64,000 nt of DNA. Source: Castellaniella denitrificans. Lineage in GTDB: Bacteria; Pseudomonadota; Gammaproteobacteria; Burkholderiales; Burkholderiaceae_B. How positions within the stretch are numbered: position 1 is the stretch's first letter; each line of letters begins with the position of its first letter. Where the stretch lies: contig NZ_JAPWHE010000010.1 in NCBI RefSeq assembly GCF_027214045.1, forward strand, positions 1-64,000, written 5' to 3'. This document shows, piece by piece, positions 19,213 to 26,867 of the stretch. The position numbers and the translations under genes were made by a program. The notes beneath the pieces were generated by a model. That model saw nothing but the letters and a program-made list of their open reading frames with translations. It was not told the DNA's origin and did not search any database.

Positions 19213-19523
19213 GGCATGGCCCTCCCGATTGCAGCGGCAGCGCGGACGATGGCGCGGCGGACAGCGGCATGCGGATCGCCTTCTTCCTCGCAGTCCTCAA
19301 ATCGACCGGAAAAATCAAAAGCCATGACCGCTCCTGCCTCGCGGTTGCCGTAGTTGATATTGATGCCAAGATTTACAGACAGCCGCAGCGCATCGCCGTC
19401 GTCTTCCAGAGGCGACCAATACGTCAGGCTATCCAGCACGATGCCGGGCATGTCCGGCTGGCTCACATGGGTAGTGCGTCCGATGGCCTTCGCGGCCAAT
19501 TCCAGCAGTTCTCGGTCAGTCAT
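19209..19523 (-). CDS. Phage protein of unknown function (104 aa)
   Basis: A 104-aa acidic protein beginning MTDRELLELAAKAIG, an opening seen in many small phage proteins near recombination genes. Its last bases overlap the next start by 4 bp. A gap of about 58 bp to the preceding small gene holds no convincing frame. Confidence 0.7.
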   Translation of the reverse strand: MTDRELLELAAKAIGRTTHVSQPDMPGIVLDSLTYWSPLEDDGDALRLSVNLGININYGNREAGAVMAFDFSGRFEDCEEEGDPHAAVRRAIVRAAAAIGRAMP

Positions 19524-19581
19524 GGGATTCTCCTGCTCCTTTCGGAAGAACCTCGACGCCGACTAGCGATGCCATGTCGTA

Positions 19582-19716
19582 TCAGGATTCGCCGTAGCCG
19601 CCCACAGTCAGGGCGTCTTGGAGATCTGGCACGTCGATGTCGAGTGTCCTCAGATACTCGCCTTCGGCTCCACTTGTGCCATCGCGCCACTTGTTCTTGA
19701 TGATGAATCTCAGCAT
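19582..19716 (-). CDS. Small phage protein (44 aa)
   Basis: A 44-aa frame starting ATG 19716 with AGGAGA 7 nt upstream and overlapping the preceding stop by 7 bp. It begins MLRFIIKNKWRDGTSG and ends VGGYGES. The ribosome site and coupling support expression; function unknown. Confidence 0.55.
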   Translation of the reverse strand: MLRFIIKNKWRDGTSGAEGEYLRTLDIDVPDLQDALTVGGYGES

Positions 19717-20141
19717 TTGGATTCTCCTGATAGAGCGGCGTCCGCCGCTGCAAGAATTTCGCCTGTGGTGCGAGTTTCGTGGTCGATCCGCCACCGGTCT
19801 TTTTCGGTGATGATGGTCGGCCTGCGGCAAGCTTCTTGCAGCGCCCCAGCAGCCCAGCGCAGCGCATAGCGCAGACGTGTTTTCTCGGCTTCCAGTGCTG
19901 CGCATGCCCGGCGCAGGCCATCACGCGCCTGGGCGTACTCCCGCAGGGTTTTGCTGTCTCGATCATGTTGAGCTCGCAAGCCTGCGTTCTGTCGGTCCAG
20001 GCGTTCGATCTGGCCCTTGGCTTCGGCTATCTCCGCTGCCTGGGCGTCCATGGCGTCTGCAGCCTCGTTCATAATCCGCATCGTTTCTTTGCCGTCGCGC
20101 AGGTACGGCCCGTCGCGCAGCTTCTGTGTGTCGATGGTCAT
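19710..20141 (-). CDS. Coiled-coil phage protein (143 aa)
   Basis: A 143-aa protein, mostly predicted coiled coil (AEIAEAKGQIERLDRQNAGL and following heptads). It starts MTIDTQKLRDGPYLRDGKET and is coupled by ATGA to the gene upstream. Such proteins are common in lambdoid early operons; role unknown. Confidence 0.7.
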   Translation of the reverse strand: MTIDTQKLRDGPYLRDGKETMRIMNEAADAMDAQAAEIAEAKGQIERLDRQNAGLRAQHDRDSKTLREYAQARDGLRRACAALEAEKTRLRYALRWAAGALQEACRRPTIITEKDRWRIDHETRTTGEILAAADAALSGESKC

Positions 20142-20413
20142 TTCAAAGCCTCGTCAATTTGGGCCAGCACGGCATTCAGATCGGCCACGCCGGCCAGCCC
20201 CTCGCGGTCGCTGTCCGGGATCACGCCGCCGATACCGTGACACTCGATCAGGTCATCACGCTCGGCGGCGATCTGGGCGCGGGCGAGTTTCAGGGCCGTG
20301 CGCAGGCTGGTGGTCGTGCTGGCAGCTTCGCGCAGCAGATTCGCTGTTGCGTGGTTGCCCTCAGCACGGTGGGCTTGCTCGGCCAGCAGTAGGGCTCGGG
20401 CGTCGATCATCAT
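20138..20413 (-). CDS. Phage protein of unknown function (91 aa)
   Basis: A 91-aa helical protein (ALLLAEQAHRAEGNHATANL, ending LAQIDEALK). Two adjacent ATGs (20413, 20410) follow GGGAGGA; 20413 overlaps the preceding TGA as ATGA and is taken as start. Function unknown. Confidence 0.65.
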   Translation of the reverse strand: MMIDARALLLAEQAHRAEGNHATANLLREAASTTTSLRTALKLARAQIAAERDDLIECHGIGGVIPDSDREGLAGVADLNAVLAQIDEALK

Positions 20414-20478
20414 TCCTCCCACGGTCCCGGAAAATCCCGGCCCGGCTTCTGGCGCCTCTGGCGGCTGCGCTTGCTCAT
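20410..20478 (-). CDS. Tiny basic ORF (22 aa)
   Basis: A 22-codon frame (MSKRSRQRRQKPGRDF, then PGPWEE) joined by ATGA overlaps to the genes on both sides, with GGAG 8 nt before its start. It is far below normal gene-calling limits. The double coupling suggests at least translational relay through it. Confidence 0.4.
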   Translation of the reverse strand: MSKRSRQRRQKPGRDFPGPWEE

Positions 20479-20819
20479 TGGATTTGCTCCACTCTCCCGC
20501 CGTAGAGGAACACCTCGCCGTGCTCGCCAATGCTCACGTTGGCATCGTCGTACTGGCGCAGCGCCTTCTTGACGGCAGTTTCGGCGTTATTTCGGTAGGC
20601 ATCGAAGTCGCGGCGCAGGGCCTCGTATTTGGCCTTCCATTCGCGCTCGATTCTGTCGTAGTAATCGGATGGCGGCGGCGTATAAAAGGCCATCCCGTAG
20701 TTTTCGTGGCCACCCTGGACACTCTCTGCGAGCGCGGCAATCTGATCATCTGTCAGCTTCAGATCGCATTCGTCGGCTGCGATGCTGACGCATTCTTTCC
20801 AATATTCGAGCTCGCTCAT
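20475..20819 (-). CDS. Phage protein of unknown function (114 aa)
   Basis: A 114-aa acidic, aromatic-rich protein starting MSELEYWKECVSIAADECDL, with a helical C-terminal half (IEREWKAKYEALRRDFDAYR). Coupled by ATGA to the gene before it. No family recognised. Confidence 0.7.
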   Translation of the reverse strand: MSELEYWKECVSIAADECDLKLTDDQIAALAESVQGGHENYGMAFYTPPPSDYYDRIEREWKAKYEALRRDFDAYRNNAETAVKKALRQYDDANVSIGEHGEVFLYGGRVEQIQ

Positions 20820-21061
20820 GTCCGCTCCCTGGCTGCAAGCATGGCGTCGGCCATTTCCTGATCCAGTTTCTTCGCCGTTGGCTTGGCGAATACGTGAATC
20901 CAGGCCTCGGGCCTGCCGTAGCTCGCCTCCTCGTCCTCGTCGTTTTCGTCGTTTTCGTAGAGCGGCTCAACGATGTGGCCACCGGCCTCGGCAGGCATGA
21001 CATACCGCGCGACATGGCCGTATTCGTTGTAGACCTCGTCGCCGGTCCTGAATTTGCTCAT
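20816..21061 (-). CDS. Phage protein of unknown function (81 aa)
   Basis: An 81-aa acidic protein starting MSKFRTGDEVYNEYGHVARY; the opening resembles small SH3/KOW-like barrels. ATG 21061 has GGAG 7 nt upstream; an in-frame TTG six bases earlier is too close to that site. Function unknown. Confidence 0.6.
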   Translation of the reverse strand: MSKFRTGDEVYNEYGHVARYVMPAEAGGHIVEPLYENDENDEDEEASYGRPEAWIHVFAKPTAKKLDQEMADAMLAARERT

Positions 21062-21063
21062 CT

Positions 21064-21243
21064 TCAATCTCCAATAGGGTGGGCAGCCAGCGCGGTGATC
21101 CGGTAGCCGCCTTCAAGGTTGTCCATGCACCACTGCCGGGCGCGCTGGGCCTCCGAATACGTCGCGTAGACGGTCATGCCGTAGATCGCGCCGTGATCGT
21201 CCACAACGGCCCAATACCGCTGCATCCGTGCTTTGCTGCTCAT
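21064..21243 (-). CDS. Small phage protein (59 aa)
   Basis: A 59-aa protein (MSSKARMQRYWAVVDDHGAI, ending AAHPIGD). ATG 21243 follows GGAGA. The 138 bp upstream (21244-21381) has no convincing gene but is GC-rich with short inverted repeats. Confidence 0.6.
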   Translation of the reverse strand: MSSKARMQRYWAVVDDHGAIYGMTVYATYSEAQRARQWCMDNLEGGYRITALAAHPIGD

Positions 21244-21381
21244 GTCTTTCTCCGATGTTGGGGCCCCGGTGCTGGCCCCGGGATGCAGATCACTATCTGC
21301 GCCGCTACTGCCGGTTCCAGGTACGACGGGCAGCCGCCGAAGGGAGTGCGCCATGCGCCCCAGCCTGGCCTGGGAGGGGAG

Positions 21382-21882
21382 TTACTGAATCGGCCCGTCT
21401 TCCGGCGGCACCAGGGAAAATTCGATTTCGCCGCCCATCAGGGTCGAGAGCTTGCCGACCTGCTTTTCGTCCGGATTGCACTTCACGCGGAACGAAACCA
21501 CGACGCTGCCGCCGTCCATGGGCTCGATCACGAAACCGTCGATGGTGGTGTCGGTCAGTTCGATGTCGGATTTCCCAGTGCCGTAGTGCACCGTGAACCC
21601 GGCGCCGACGATCTGATGGACCCAGCGGATGGCGTTGATGTTGCTGCCGAACCGCAGGCGGGTCTCACCTGCTTCGCCAGCCTTATCGACCAAGTCTTCT
21701 TCGCCCGGGTTCGGCTTGCGGAACAGCATGGATTTCAGCGTCGGGTGGAACTCGGCAAGAACGTCATTACTGAGCGTTGTCGTGACTTTCAAATCGGCGC
21801 CCGGCACATTGTCGGGACCGTGCTTTTCCGTGCGAAGGTTGAAATTGGTGAACTGGCCGACTTGTTGAGCGAGTGACAGCAT
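21382..21882 (-). CDS. Conserved phage protein next to exo/recT (166 aa)
   Basis: A 166-aa beta-rich acidic protein (MLSLAQQVGQFTNFNLRTEK; FVIEPMDGGSVVVSFRVKC). It lies two genes downstream of exo/recT. It could be a recombination accessory or ssDNA-associated protein, but that rests on position only. Confidence 0.65.
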   Translation of the reverse strand: MLSLAQQVGQFTNFNLRTEKHGPDNVPGADLKVTTTLSNDVLAEFHPTLKSMLFRKPNPGEEDLVDKAGEAGETRLRFGSNINAIRWVHQIVGAGFTVHYGTGKSDIELTDTTIDGFVIEPMDGGSVVVSFRVKCNPDEKQVGKLSTLMGGEIEFSLVPPEDGPIQ

Positions 21883-21891
21883 GGGGATTCC

Positions 21892-22260
21892 TCAGATGGT
21901 GGGATGGTCGGGGCGCGGGGTTCCGGCAAGGTCCGCCGCGGCATCCGCCTCGGTCAGCACGATTTCCGGGTTGTAGGTCGCAGCGAATATGTCGGGCTTG
22001 CAGGGGTAGAACTCGCCCTTCACGCCCTTGATGATCCAGTCCCCAGGCTGGGCCACCATGTTGCCTTCGAGCGTTCGGATCACCAGATACGTGACATGGT
22101 TGAGGACGATCGCGTTGGTCTCCGGCGGGCGGCCGGCATGCGCCCACTGCCCGATGTCGTAGGCATTCAGGGGCTTGCCCGTGTACTGGATTGCTTCGAT
22201 CACAACCGGGCGCTTCGTGAAGCGCTGGGGCGTGGATTGGCTTTCGCCGTCTACGGTCAT
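21892..22260 (-). CDS. Conserved phage protein (122 aa)
   Basis: A 122-aa protein of a type often found in phage early operons; the C-terminal part reads PGDWIIKGVKGEFYPCKPDI followed by FAATYNPE, a recurrent phage motif. ATG 22260. Function unknown. Confidence 0.7.
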   Translation of the reverse strand: MTVDGESQSTPQRFTKRPVVIEAIQYTGKPLNAYDIGQWAHAGRPPETNAIVLNHVTYLVIRTLEGNMVAQPGDWIIKGVKGEFYPCKPDIFAATYNPEIVLTEADAAADLAGTPRPDHPTI

Positions 22261-22270
22261 GGATATGCTC

Positions 22271-23080
22271 CTATGCGGTGGTGAGGGTGAGGATTGAGCC
22301 GGCGGCCGCAGTGGCGTCGGCGCGGAACTTGGCTTCGTACTGGTCGACCAGGGTCTTGAACTCCAGCAGGTCGGATTCCATGGCCTCGATGAACTCGTCG
22401 TCGCGTTCGACCACGCGCCACCAAAGCTGCTTCCCGACGCTGGCGAGGGCCGGGCAGTACAGGCCGATGTGCCAGCGGCGGCGGCCGGTGATCCACAGAC
22501 CGCCCTGACACTGTTCGATGACGCTGGACACATCGTTTTCCAGCCAGAACGCGCGCAGCTTCACGGGGCCCAGGAAGCACTTGTATTCAGCGCCGGCGTC
22601 CGGCTCGATCAGTCCGTCGGCCGAGGCACCGAACAGCCCGTCATCGGTCAGGACGAAACCGGCCCGCTGCACGAACAGGCGGGACTGGATTTCGTGTTCC
22701 ATCCTGGCCTCGGCCTCCAGTTCACGACCACGGCGCATCGCCCAGGTCTCGAAACCTTCGTCCAAGGCCTCGCCGCTGATCCGCTCGATCGCCAAGCGCG
22801 TGGCGTAATCGTGGGCGGCCTGGGACCATTCCCCTACCCGCTCCCCTTCCAGGGCGCGCTGGATGACCTCGGCGCGCGGCGCGGCCTTGTACCCTGCTGC
22901 CTCGCGCGCTTGGGCTTCGGTCTGCCCCATCTTCAGTGCGGCGACATAAGCCGACTGCTGCGCGGTCAGGCCGTTGACCTTGGCGCGGACGGTCGAAAAC
23001 ATGCTGGCGGTGATCACGCCGGCGCGCGCGCGGTGCCACTCCGGGCTTCCCTGTTCGCATTCGATGACCTGGAAGCTCAT
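22271..23080 (-). CDS. exo: Lambda-type exonuclease (YqaJ family)
   Basis: A 269-aa 5'-3' exonuclease that produces ssDNA for RecT annealing. Visible features are EQGSPEWHRARAGVITASMF at the N-terminus and the PD-(D/E)XK core FGASADGLI then EYKC. Start ATG 23080 overlaps the recT stop (ATGA). Together with RecT it forms the phage recombination pair, typically used for concatemer formation and repair. Confidence 0.9.
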   Translation of the reverse strand: MSFQVIECEQGSPEWHRARAGVITASMFSTVRAKVNGLTAQQSAYVAALKMGQTEAQAREAAGYKAAPRAEVIQRALEGERVGEWSQAAHDYATRLAIERISGEALDEGFETWAMRRGRELEAEARMEHEIQSRLFVQRAGFVLTDDGLFGASADGLIEPDAGAEYKCFLGPVKLRAFWLENDVSSVIEQCQGGLWITGRRRWHIGLYCPALASVGKQLWWRVVERDDEFIEAMESDLLEFKTLVDQYEAKFRADATAAAGSILTLTTA

Positions 23081-23979
23081 GCCGGCGCTCCCTGCGCGGC
23101 CTTGAGATCGGCGCCCTTGTCGGCCACGGCCTGCTTGATGTGTTCGTACTGGGACATGCTGGCGCTCGTGCGCAGCCACTTGACCAGTTCTGGGTAATAG
23201 GTCGCCAGGGCGTCCGCGTCCGTGAACTCGGCAATGCGCGCCAGGACGTCATCCATCTGGTCAGGCGTCAGTTGCAGCACGTCAGGATTCAGGGTGATGC
23301 CCTCGCCGCCGTCCGTGTCCATGTAGTGCACGGCCTTTTCCAGGCGGTCAGTCTTTGGCCAATATTTCTGCGCCCGCTTCACCACGGTCTTTTTAGCCAT
23401 TTCGCCGTAGTCTGTCTTCCAGGGCGTGGTCTTGCCCGCCTTGACCGATTCGGACCTGTTCATGATCCCGTCGATTTCATCGCGGGTCATGGTCTCGGTC
23501 AGGTAGTCGCCGTCGGCGGTCTTTGCGACCACATACACGCCGATGACGTCGCCCCGGTCCTTGGCGAACGGGTCTCGCTCATGCACGGGCGGCTTGTCCA
23601 CACCGATGATTGAGAAGCGGTCGGTGGCATGCACAAGCACGGCCTGCGCCCAGCGGATCGATCCAGACTGGATTGCAAGATCCATCAAGCCCATGTAGCT
23701 GATGTCCAGGCAGATCTTGCCCTTGCGCGGCACCAGATAGGCATGCTTCTTGGCCGGGTTCAGGCTGATGCCGATCGCCGCGATGTTCGTCACCGCATCA
23801 ATCACGGACTGCGGGTTCTTCGTGGCGCAGTCGATCAGGTAGTCGTTCGCCTGCATGGCCTGCATTGCGAACTCGGCCTCGCGCTGGAACGCGATCGACT
23901 TGTCGCACAGCACGGCTTCAAACGCCGGTTGGGTGTTCAGGACCAGGGCCTGGACGGTTTCGATCTTGTTGACGGCCAT
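23077..23979 (-). CDS. recT: RecT-family single-strand annealing protein
   Basis: A 300-aa annealing protein. The family core is seen in LNPAKKHAYLVPRKGKICLD, ISYMGLMDLA and WKTDYGEMAKKTVVKRAQKYW. It binds ssDNA made by the adjacent exonuclease. Start ATG 23979 gives MAVNKIETVQALVLN, the normal RecT N-terminus. Confidence 0.93.
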   Translation of the reverse strand: MAVNKIETVQALVLNTQPAFEAVLCDKSIAFQREAEFAMQAMQANDYLIDCATKNPQSVIDAVTNIAAIGISLNPAKKHAYLVPRKGKICLDISYMGLMDLAIQSGSIRWAQAVLVHATDRFSIIGVDKPPVHERDPFAKDRGDVIGVYVVAKTADGDYLTETMTRDEIDGIMNRSESVKAGKTTPWKTDYGEMAKKTVVKRAQKYWPKTDRLEKAVHYMDTDGGEGITLNPDVLQLTPDQMDDVLARIAEFTDADALATYYPELVKWLRTSASMSQYEHIKQAVADKGADLKAAQGAPA

Positions 23980-23980
23980 A

Positions 23981-24256
23981 TCAGGCTCCGGGAACGGTTG
24001 CAGCCACGACCCACAGAGCAACACCCAGGGCCACGTAGGCCGCGACCAGCCAGCCGCAGACGGCCTTCGGCGCGGGTTCGAGCGTGCTGGGGTCGGCCGG
24101 CAGTTCGAGCAGCCGCCACTGCTTCGCGGCTTCACGGCGCGCAGCGGCCGGGTATGCGTAGATTTCGGCGGGCAGGTCCGGCTTCGATTCGATGGCCCGG
24201 ACAAAGCCCGGGTGAATGCCGGCGCGGCGCCGGGCCAGGATCAGGCGGGCGTTCAT
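23981..24256 (-). CDS. Small membrane-anchored phage protein (91 aa)
   Basis: A 91-aa protein with a basic N-terminus (MNARLILARRRAGIHPGF) and a C-terminal transmembrane helix (WLVAAYVALGVALWVVAATV). It lies between the pentapeptide protein and recT and overlaps the former by 4 bp. A tail-anchored topology is inferred; function unknown. Confidence 0.6.
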   Translation of the reverse strand: MNARLILARRRAGIHPGFVRAIESKPDLPAEIYAYPAAARREAAKQWRLLELPADPSTLEPAPKAVCGWLVAAYVALGVALWVVAATVPGA

Positions 24257-24771
24257 TCGGTGGCCTCGACCGGTGCGGCGGCTTCTTCGAAGGGCTTCTC
24301 GCCGCCCGGATCTGCCGGAGACATTGCGATGATCTGTTGCAGGACCGGCTTCCAGCGGCCCCACCATTCAAGTGCCTGATAATCCATTTTGCTGATCTGC
24401 TCGTCGCTGAAACCCCACCAGCGCTCCAGCGTGTGAAGCTGGCAGCCGATTTGCATGTGGGTGGCGGTGTACGTCACGCCCCACGTCTCGATCTGCAGGC
24501 TCTTGATGTGTCGGCGGTCGCCGGTGGTATCCCAGAGGTTGACGACGTCGCCCAGGTTCGCGCCGCCCAGGTTCGCGCCGCCCAGGTTCGCGTCGCACAG
24601 GTTCGCGTCGCACAGGTTCGCGTCGCCCAGGTCCGCGCGGTCGCTGACTGCCCTCTCCAGCGCGACACGCGTCTGCATGCCGCTTGGCGTGTCGCCCGGA
24701 ATTTCGGTGGTGTAGATCGGTTCGTCGTTCCAGCGGTTGCGGATCGTGACGGTGATGGTCTTTTCGGTCAT
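24253..24771 (-). CDS. Pentapeptide-repeat protein
   Basis: A 172-aa protein with a run of A(N/D)L-type pentapeptides at about residues 45-76 (RADLGDANLCDANLCDANL and onward) embedded in a phage protein with a Trp-rich C-terminal half. Pentapeptide repeats form right-handed beta helices; some mimic DNA and inhibit gyrase. Here only about six repeats are present, fewer than in Qnr/MfpA. They are encoded by six nearly identical 15-bp units. Confidence 0.8.
   Translation of the reverse strand: MTEKTITVTIRNRWNDEPIYTTEIPGDTPSGMQTRVALERAVSDRADLGDANLCDANLCDANLGGANLGGANLGDVVNLWDTTGDRRHIKSLQIETWGVTYTATHMQIGCQLHTLERWWGFSDEQISKMDYQALEWWGRWKPVLQQIIAMSPADPGGEKPFEEAAAPVEATE
24551..24640. repeat. Six tandem 15-bp repeats inside the pentapeptide gene
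   Basis: Units start at 24551, 24566, 24581, 24596, 24611 and 24626, of the form CCCAGGTTCGCGCCG with 0-3 changes. Each encodes one pentapeptide on the minus strand. The near identity suggests recent slippage. Confidence 0.95.
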
Positions 24772-24794
24772 GGTGTGGTCCTTGTCGGGGGAAA

Positions 24795-25157
24795 TCAGAT
24801 GTCAGCGAGTTCAGCAGCGCGCCGGCGGCGGGACTGCTCGATTTCGAGTCGGATATCGGTGGTGCGGGCGATGTCGGAAAACGCGGCTTTCATCCGGTCG
24901 CGCAGGTACAGCGGGAAGTCCGGATCGTCAACGTGCCGCGCGAGGTACGTGATCGCTTCGTCCTGGCAGTCGGGGTCGTCCAGGACGAATTCCTCGGCCA
25001 TCGCAGCCAGCAACTGTTCGCGGTCCCGGCCCACCGGATCAAACTGAACACGCTCGGCCAGGACATCGCGGATGTGATCGCCGCCCAGATCGATGACGGC
25101 GGCTGGGTCGCAGGGCCACGTTTCCGGGTCGCCCGGGCCTTTGGTGGTGGTCAGCAT
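24795..25157 (-). CDS. Phage protein of unknown function (120 aa)
   Basis: A 120-aa acidic protein (MLTTTKGPGDPETWPCDPAA) with a helical C-terminus (IRLEIEQSRRRRAAELADI). Start ATG 25157 overlaps the preceding gene by 7 bp. Family not recognised. Confidence 0.65.
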   Translation of the reverse strand: MLTTTKGPGDPETWPCDPAAVIDLGGDHIRDVLAERVQFDPVGRDREQLLAAMAEEFVLDDPDCQDEAITYLARHVDDPDFPLYLRDRMKAAFSDIARTTDIRLEIEQSRRRRAAELADI

Positions 25158-25459
25158 GTCGCCTCCCCTCGCGCCCTGGCGATGGCTGCGCGGGCCTGCT
25201 CGACGGCGGGGCCTGTGTCTTCCCATGGAACCGTGTGGCTTGTGCAACGGATGCGGTTCAGCGCTGCTTCCGCCACGATCAGGGCCTCCAGCAGATCAGG
25301 CGCGGCGGCGATCAGTCGAGCATTGGCGTAGTCCTCGGCGTCCGCTACATCAGAATGCCCCAGTACGCTCAACTCCCGAGGAAGCGGGCGTCGCGGAATG
25401 ATCACCACCGTATCGTCTACGAGATGATTTCCCCACGGTCCAGGCGTGTGCTTGTTCAT
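25151..25459 (-). CDS. Conserved phage protein, HTPGPW family (102 aa)
   Basis: A 102-aa protein with MNKHTPGPWGNHLVDDTVV and NARLIAAAPDLLEAL, a pair of motifs recurrent in small proteins of lambdoid early operons. Function unknown. Confidence 0.75.
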   Translation of the reverse strand: MNKHTPGPWGNHLVDDTVVIIPRRPLPRELSVLGHSDVADAEDYANARLIAAAPDLLEALIVAEAALNRIRCTSHTVPWEDTGPAVEQARAAIARARGEATC

Positions 25460-25460
25460 G

Positions 25461-25706
25461 TCAGGCCCCTTCCGCGACGGTTTCAGCGGCCCGAGCGGCC
25501 TTGCGGTAGTGATCAGCGGCGGCGATCAGGCGGGTGCCCAGGGCCGTGGCTTCGTCCAGATCCAGCAGGACCAGGAAGGAATCGGCGCGGATGCTGACGG
25601 GTTGCGCGATCCCTGGAATGTCGCAGGTGCGAATGTCGAAGCGCCGGTCGGCGTTCGAGGTGAAGGCGCTACCGTAGGTCGGCAGGCTCGGCAGGATGTT
25701 GGACAT
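25461..25706 (-). CDS. First gene of leftward early operon (81 aa)
   Basis: An 81-aa protein (MSNILPSLPTYGSAFTSNAD). It is the first gene after the leftward promoter, at the position of an N-type early gene, but no arginine-rich motif is visible, so an antiterminator role is not supported. ATG 25706. Confidence 0.65.
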   Translation of the reverse strand: MSNILPSLPTYGSAFTSNADRRFDIRTCDIPGIAQPVSIRADSFLVLLDLDEATALGTRLIAAADHYRKAARAAETVAEGA

Positions 25707-25742
25707 CTCGTTCTCCCATGCCCGTGGTTGGGCGATGGGAGA

Positions 25743-25771
25743 ATTCTCACATACGTGAGTTATCGTGTCAA
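25743..25771 (-). promoter_or_regulatory. Leftward early promoter (pL-like)
   Basis: On the minus strand, -35 TTGACA (25771-25766) and -10 GAGAAT (25748-25743) are spaced 17 bp. It drives the leftward early operon. Operator OL1 fills the spacer and overlaps the -10. Confidence 0.7.
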
Positions 25772-25783
25772 CACGATTGTGAG
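25746..25783. promoter_or_regulatory. Left operator pair
   Basis: OL1, CTCACATACGTGAG (25746-25759), is a perfect CTCAC-N4-GTGAG dyad. OL2, AACACGATTGTGAG (25770-25783), keeps the 5-4-5 spacing with one good half. Between them ATCGTGTCAACACGAT (25762-25777) is another dyad. The same site type occurs at the right promoter, so CI and/or Cro probably bind here. Confidence 0.7.
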
Positions 25784-25812
25784 AATTAAGGATGTAGGGA
25801 TTCCACCAGGCG

Positions 25813-25837
25813 AAAAAAAACCGCCACACAGGCGGTT
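25813..25837 (-). terminator. Terminator of the repressor operon
   Basis: Stem AACCGCC/GGCGGTT (25819-25837) with a 5-nt loop, followed on the minus strand by a run of T. It stops CI-operon transcription before the leftward promoter. Confidence 0.85.
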
Positions 25838-25863
25838 ATCGCGGATCTCCGCAGGACGATTTT

Positions 25864-26190
25864 CTAGGCACGGAAGAACAGCGCGTACGCCAGCATGGCA
25901 CAAATGGCGCCCAGGAATACGGTACCCCAGCCTGTGGGCCTGGACTTCTCAAGCATGTAGACCATCTGGTTTTCCAGGCCTCGAACCTGGTTCCGAAGCT
26001 CTTCCATCTGAGCATTGATGGATGAAACAGCCTCGGCTGACTGTTCCGAAAACCCGCTGATAGCGCGCAGATTTTCTTCCAACATGGTGGGCATCTGCTG
26101 ACGCTTTTTCTCCTGATGCTCGAACTCAAATTCAAGTTCGTGCTCTCTCTGGAGATTTTCCAGCGGATCAGCGGATATTCTGTCGTTCAT
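25864..26190 (-). CDS. Membrane-anchored coiled-coil protein co-transcribed with CI
   Basis: A 108-aa protein: charged N-terminus, coiled coil (about residues 15-80, e.g. MEELRNQVRGLENQMVYMLE) and a C-terminal transmembrane helix (GTVFLGAICAMLAYALFF). Its ATG overlaps the repressor stop (ATGA), and the operon ends at a terminator 27 bp later, so it should be expressed in the lysogen. That suggests lysogenic conversion or superinfection exclusion; function is inferred. Confidence 0.75.
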   Translation of the reverse strand: MNDRISADPLENLQREHELEFEFEHQEKKRQQMPTMLEENLRAISGFSEQSAEAVSSINAQMEELRNQVRGLENQMVYMLEKSRPTGWGTVFLGAICAMLAYALFFRA

Positions 26191-26846
26191 TCCGGCACCC
26201 ATTTTCCGATCACAACTCCGCAGATCACGGCATTACCGTTGATCTCGATGTAGCGCGGCTTCCAGTCTGGGTTCAGGGCCTTAAGCAGTTTCCTGCCGTC
26301 CTCTTCCAGGTACTGCTTAAATGTGGCCTTCCCTTGGCCTTCCAAGCGCGCTACCACTCGATCCAGGGGCTTTTCGCACCTGTCTGGATCAACAAATATC
26401 ACATCGCCCGGGTCATAGCTTGGTTTCGCTCCCGGGTTCCGCATGCTCTCCCCCTCCACTTCCAGGCAAAAGGTGCGCGGCCCGTGATTTACGGGGCAAG
26501 GTAGCCAGTCCAAGGCGTCATCATGGGAAAAGGATCCGGCAATTTCCGCCCACTCCCCCGCCTGCACGGATGTCAGCAGCGGCACATGGCCTTTGATTGA
26601 CGGCCCCTCGCTGATATTTGCATTGTCCGCAGCGTCCGGATAACGGGGCCCGCTACCGTCGCGTAGCCATTGCGGCAACACGCCAAGCGCCTTGGCAATA
26701 GCAAGTAACTCACGCGGGTTCTTTCTGGTCCCAGCCTCGATATTTCCTATGGTTCCAGCGGACACGCCGGCACCCGCAGCCAACTGAGGCTGCGTCAGGC
26801 CGCATTTTTCCCGGGCGTCTTTGAGTCGTTCGGCTATGGTTTTCAC
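26187..26846 (-). CDS. cI: CI-type repressor (HTH + S24 peptidase)
   Basis: A 219-aa lysogeny repressor. An N-terminal XRE HTH (LTQPQLAAGAGVSAGTIGNI) is followed by a LexA-like S24 domain with cleavage pair Ala-Gly in SVQAGEWAE, catalytic Ser in EVEGESM and Lys in ATFKQYL. RecA-triggered self-cleavage, and so SOS induction, is expected. Start GTG 26846 is chosen because upstream in-frame ATGs would run through the operators; no Shine-Dalgarno is visible, so the mRNA may be leaderless, as for lambda cI. Confidence 0.93.
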   Translation of the reverse strand: MKTIAERLKDAREKCGLTQPQLAAGAGVSAGTIGNIEAGTRKNPRELLAIAKALGVLPQWLRDGSGPRYPDAADNANISEGPSIKGHVPLLTSVQAGEWAEIAGSFSHDDALDWLPCPVNHGPRTFCLEVEGESMRNPGAKPSYDPGDVIFVDPDRCEKPLDRVVARLEGQGKATFKQYLEEDGRKLLKALNPDWKPRYIEINGNAVICGVVIGKWVPE

Positions 26847-26867
26847 GCTTGTGATCGTCGCACAGCA

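Noticed and set aside
24551-24640. Short regular repeats as a CRISPR array
   Set aside because: No spacers; the 15-bp units are contiguous and encode pentapeptides in frame. No cas gene is present.
25461-25706. First leftward gene as an N-type antiterminator
   Set aside because: Position fits but there is no arginine-rich RNA-binding stretch and no boxB-like hairpin was seen.
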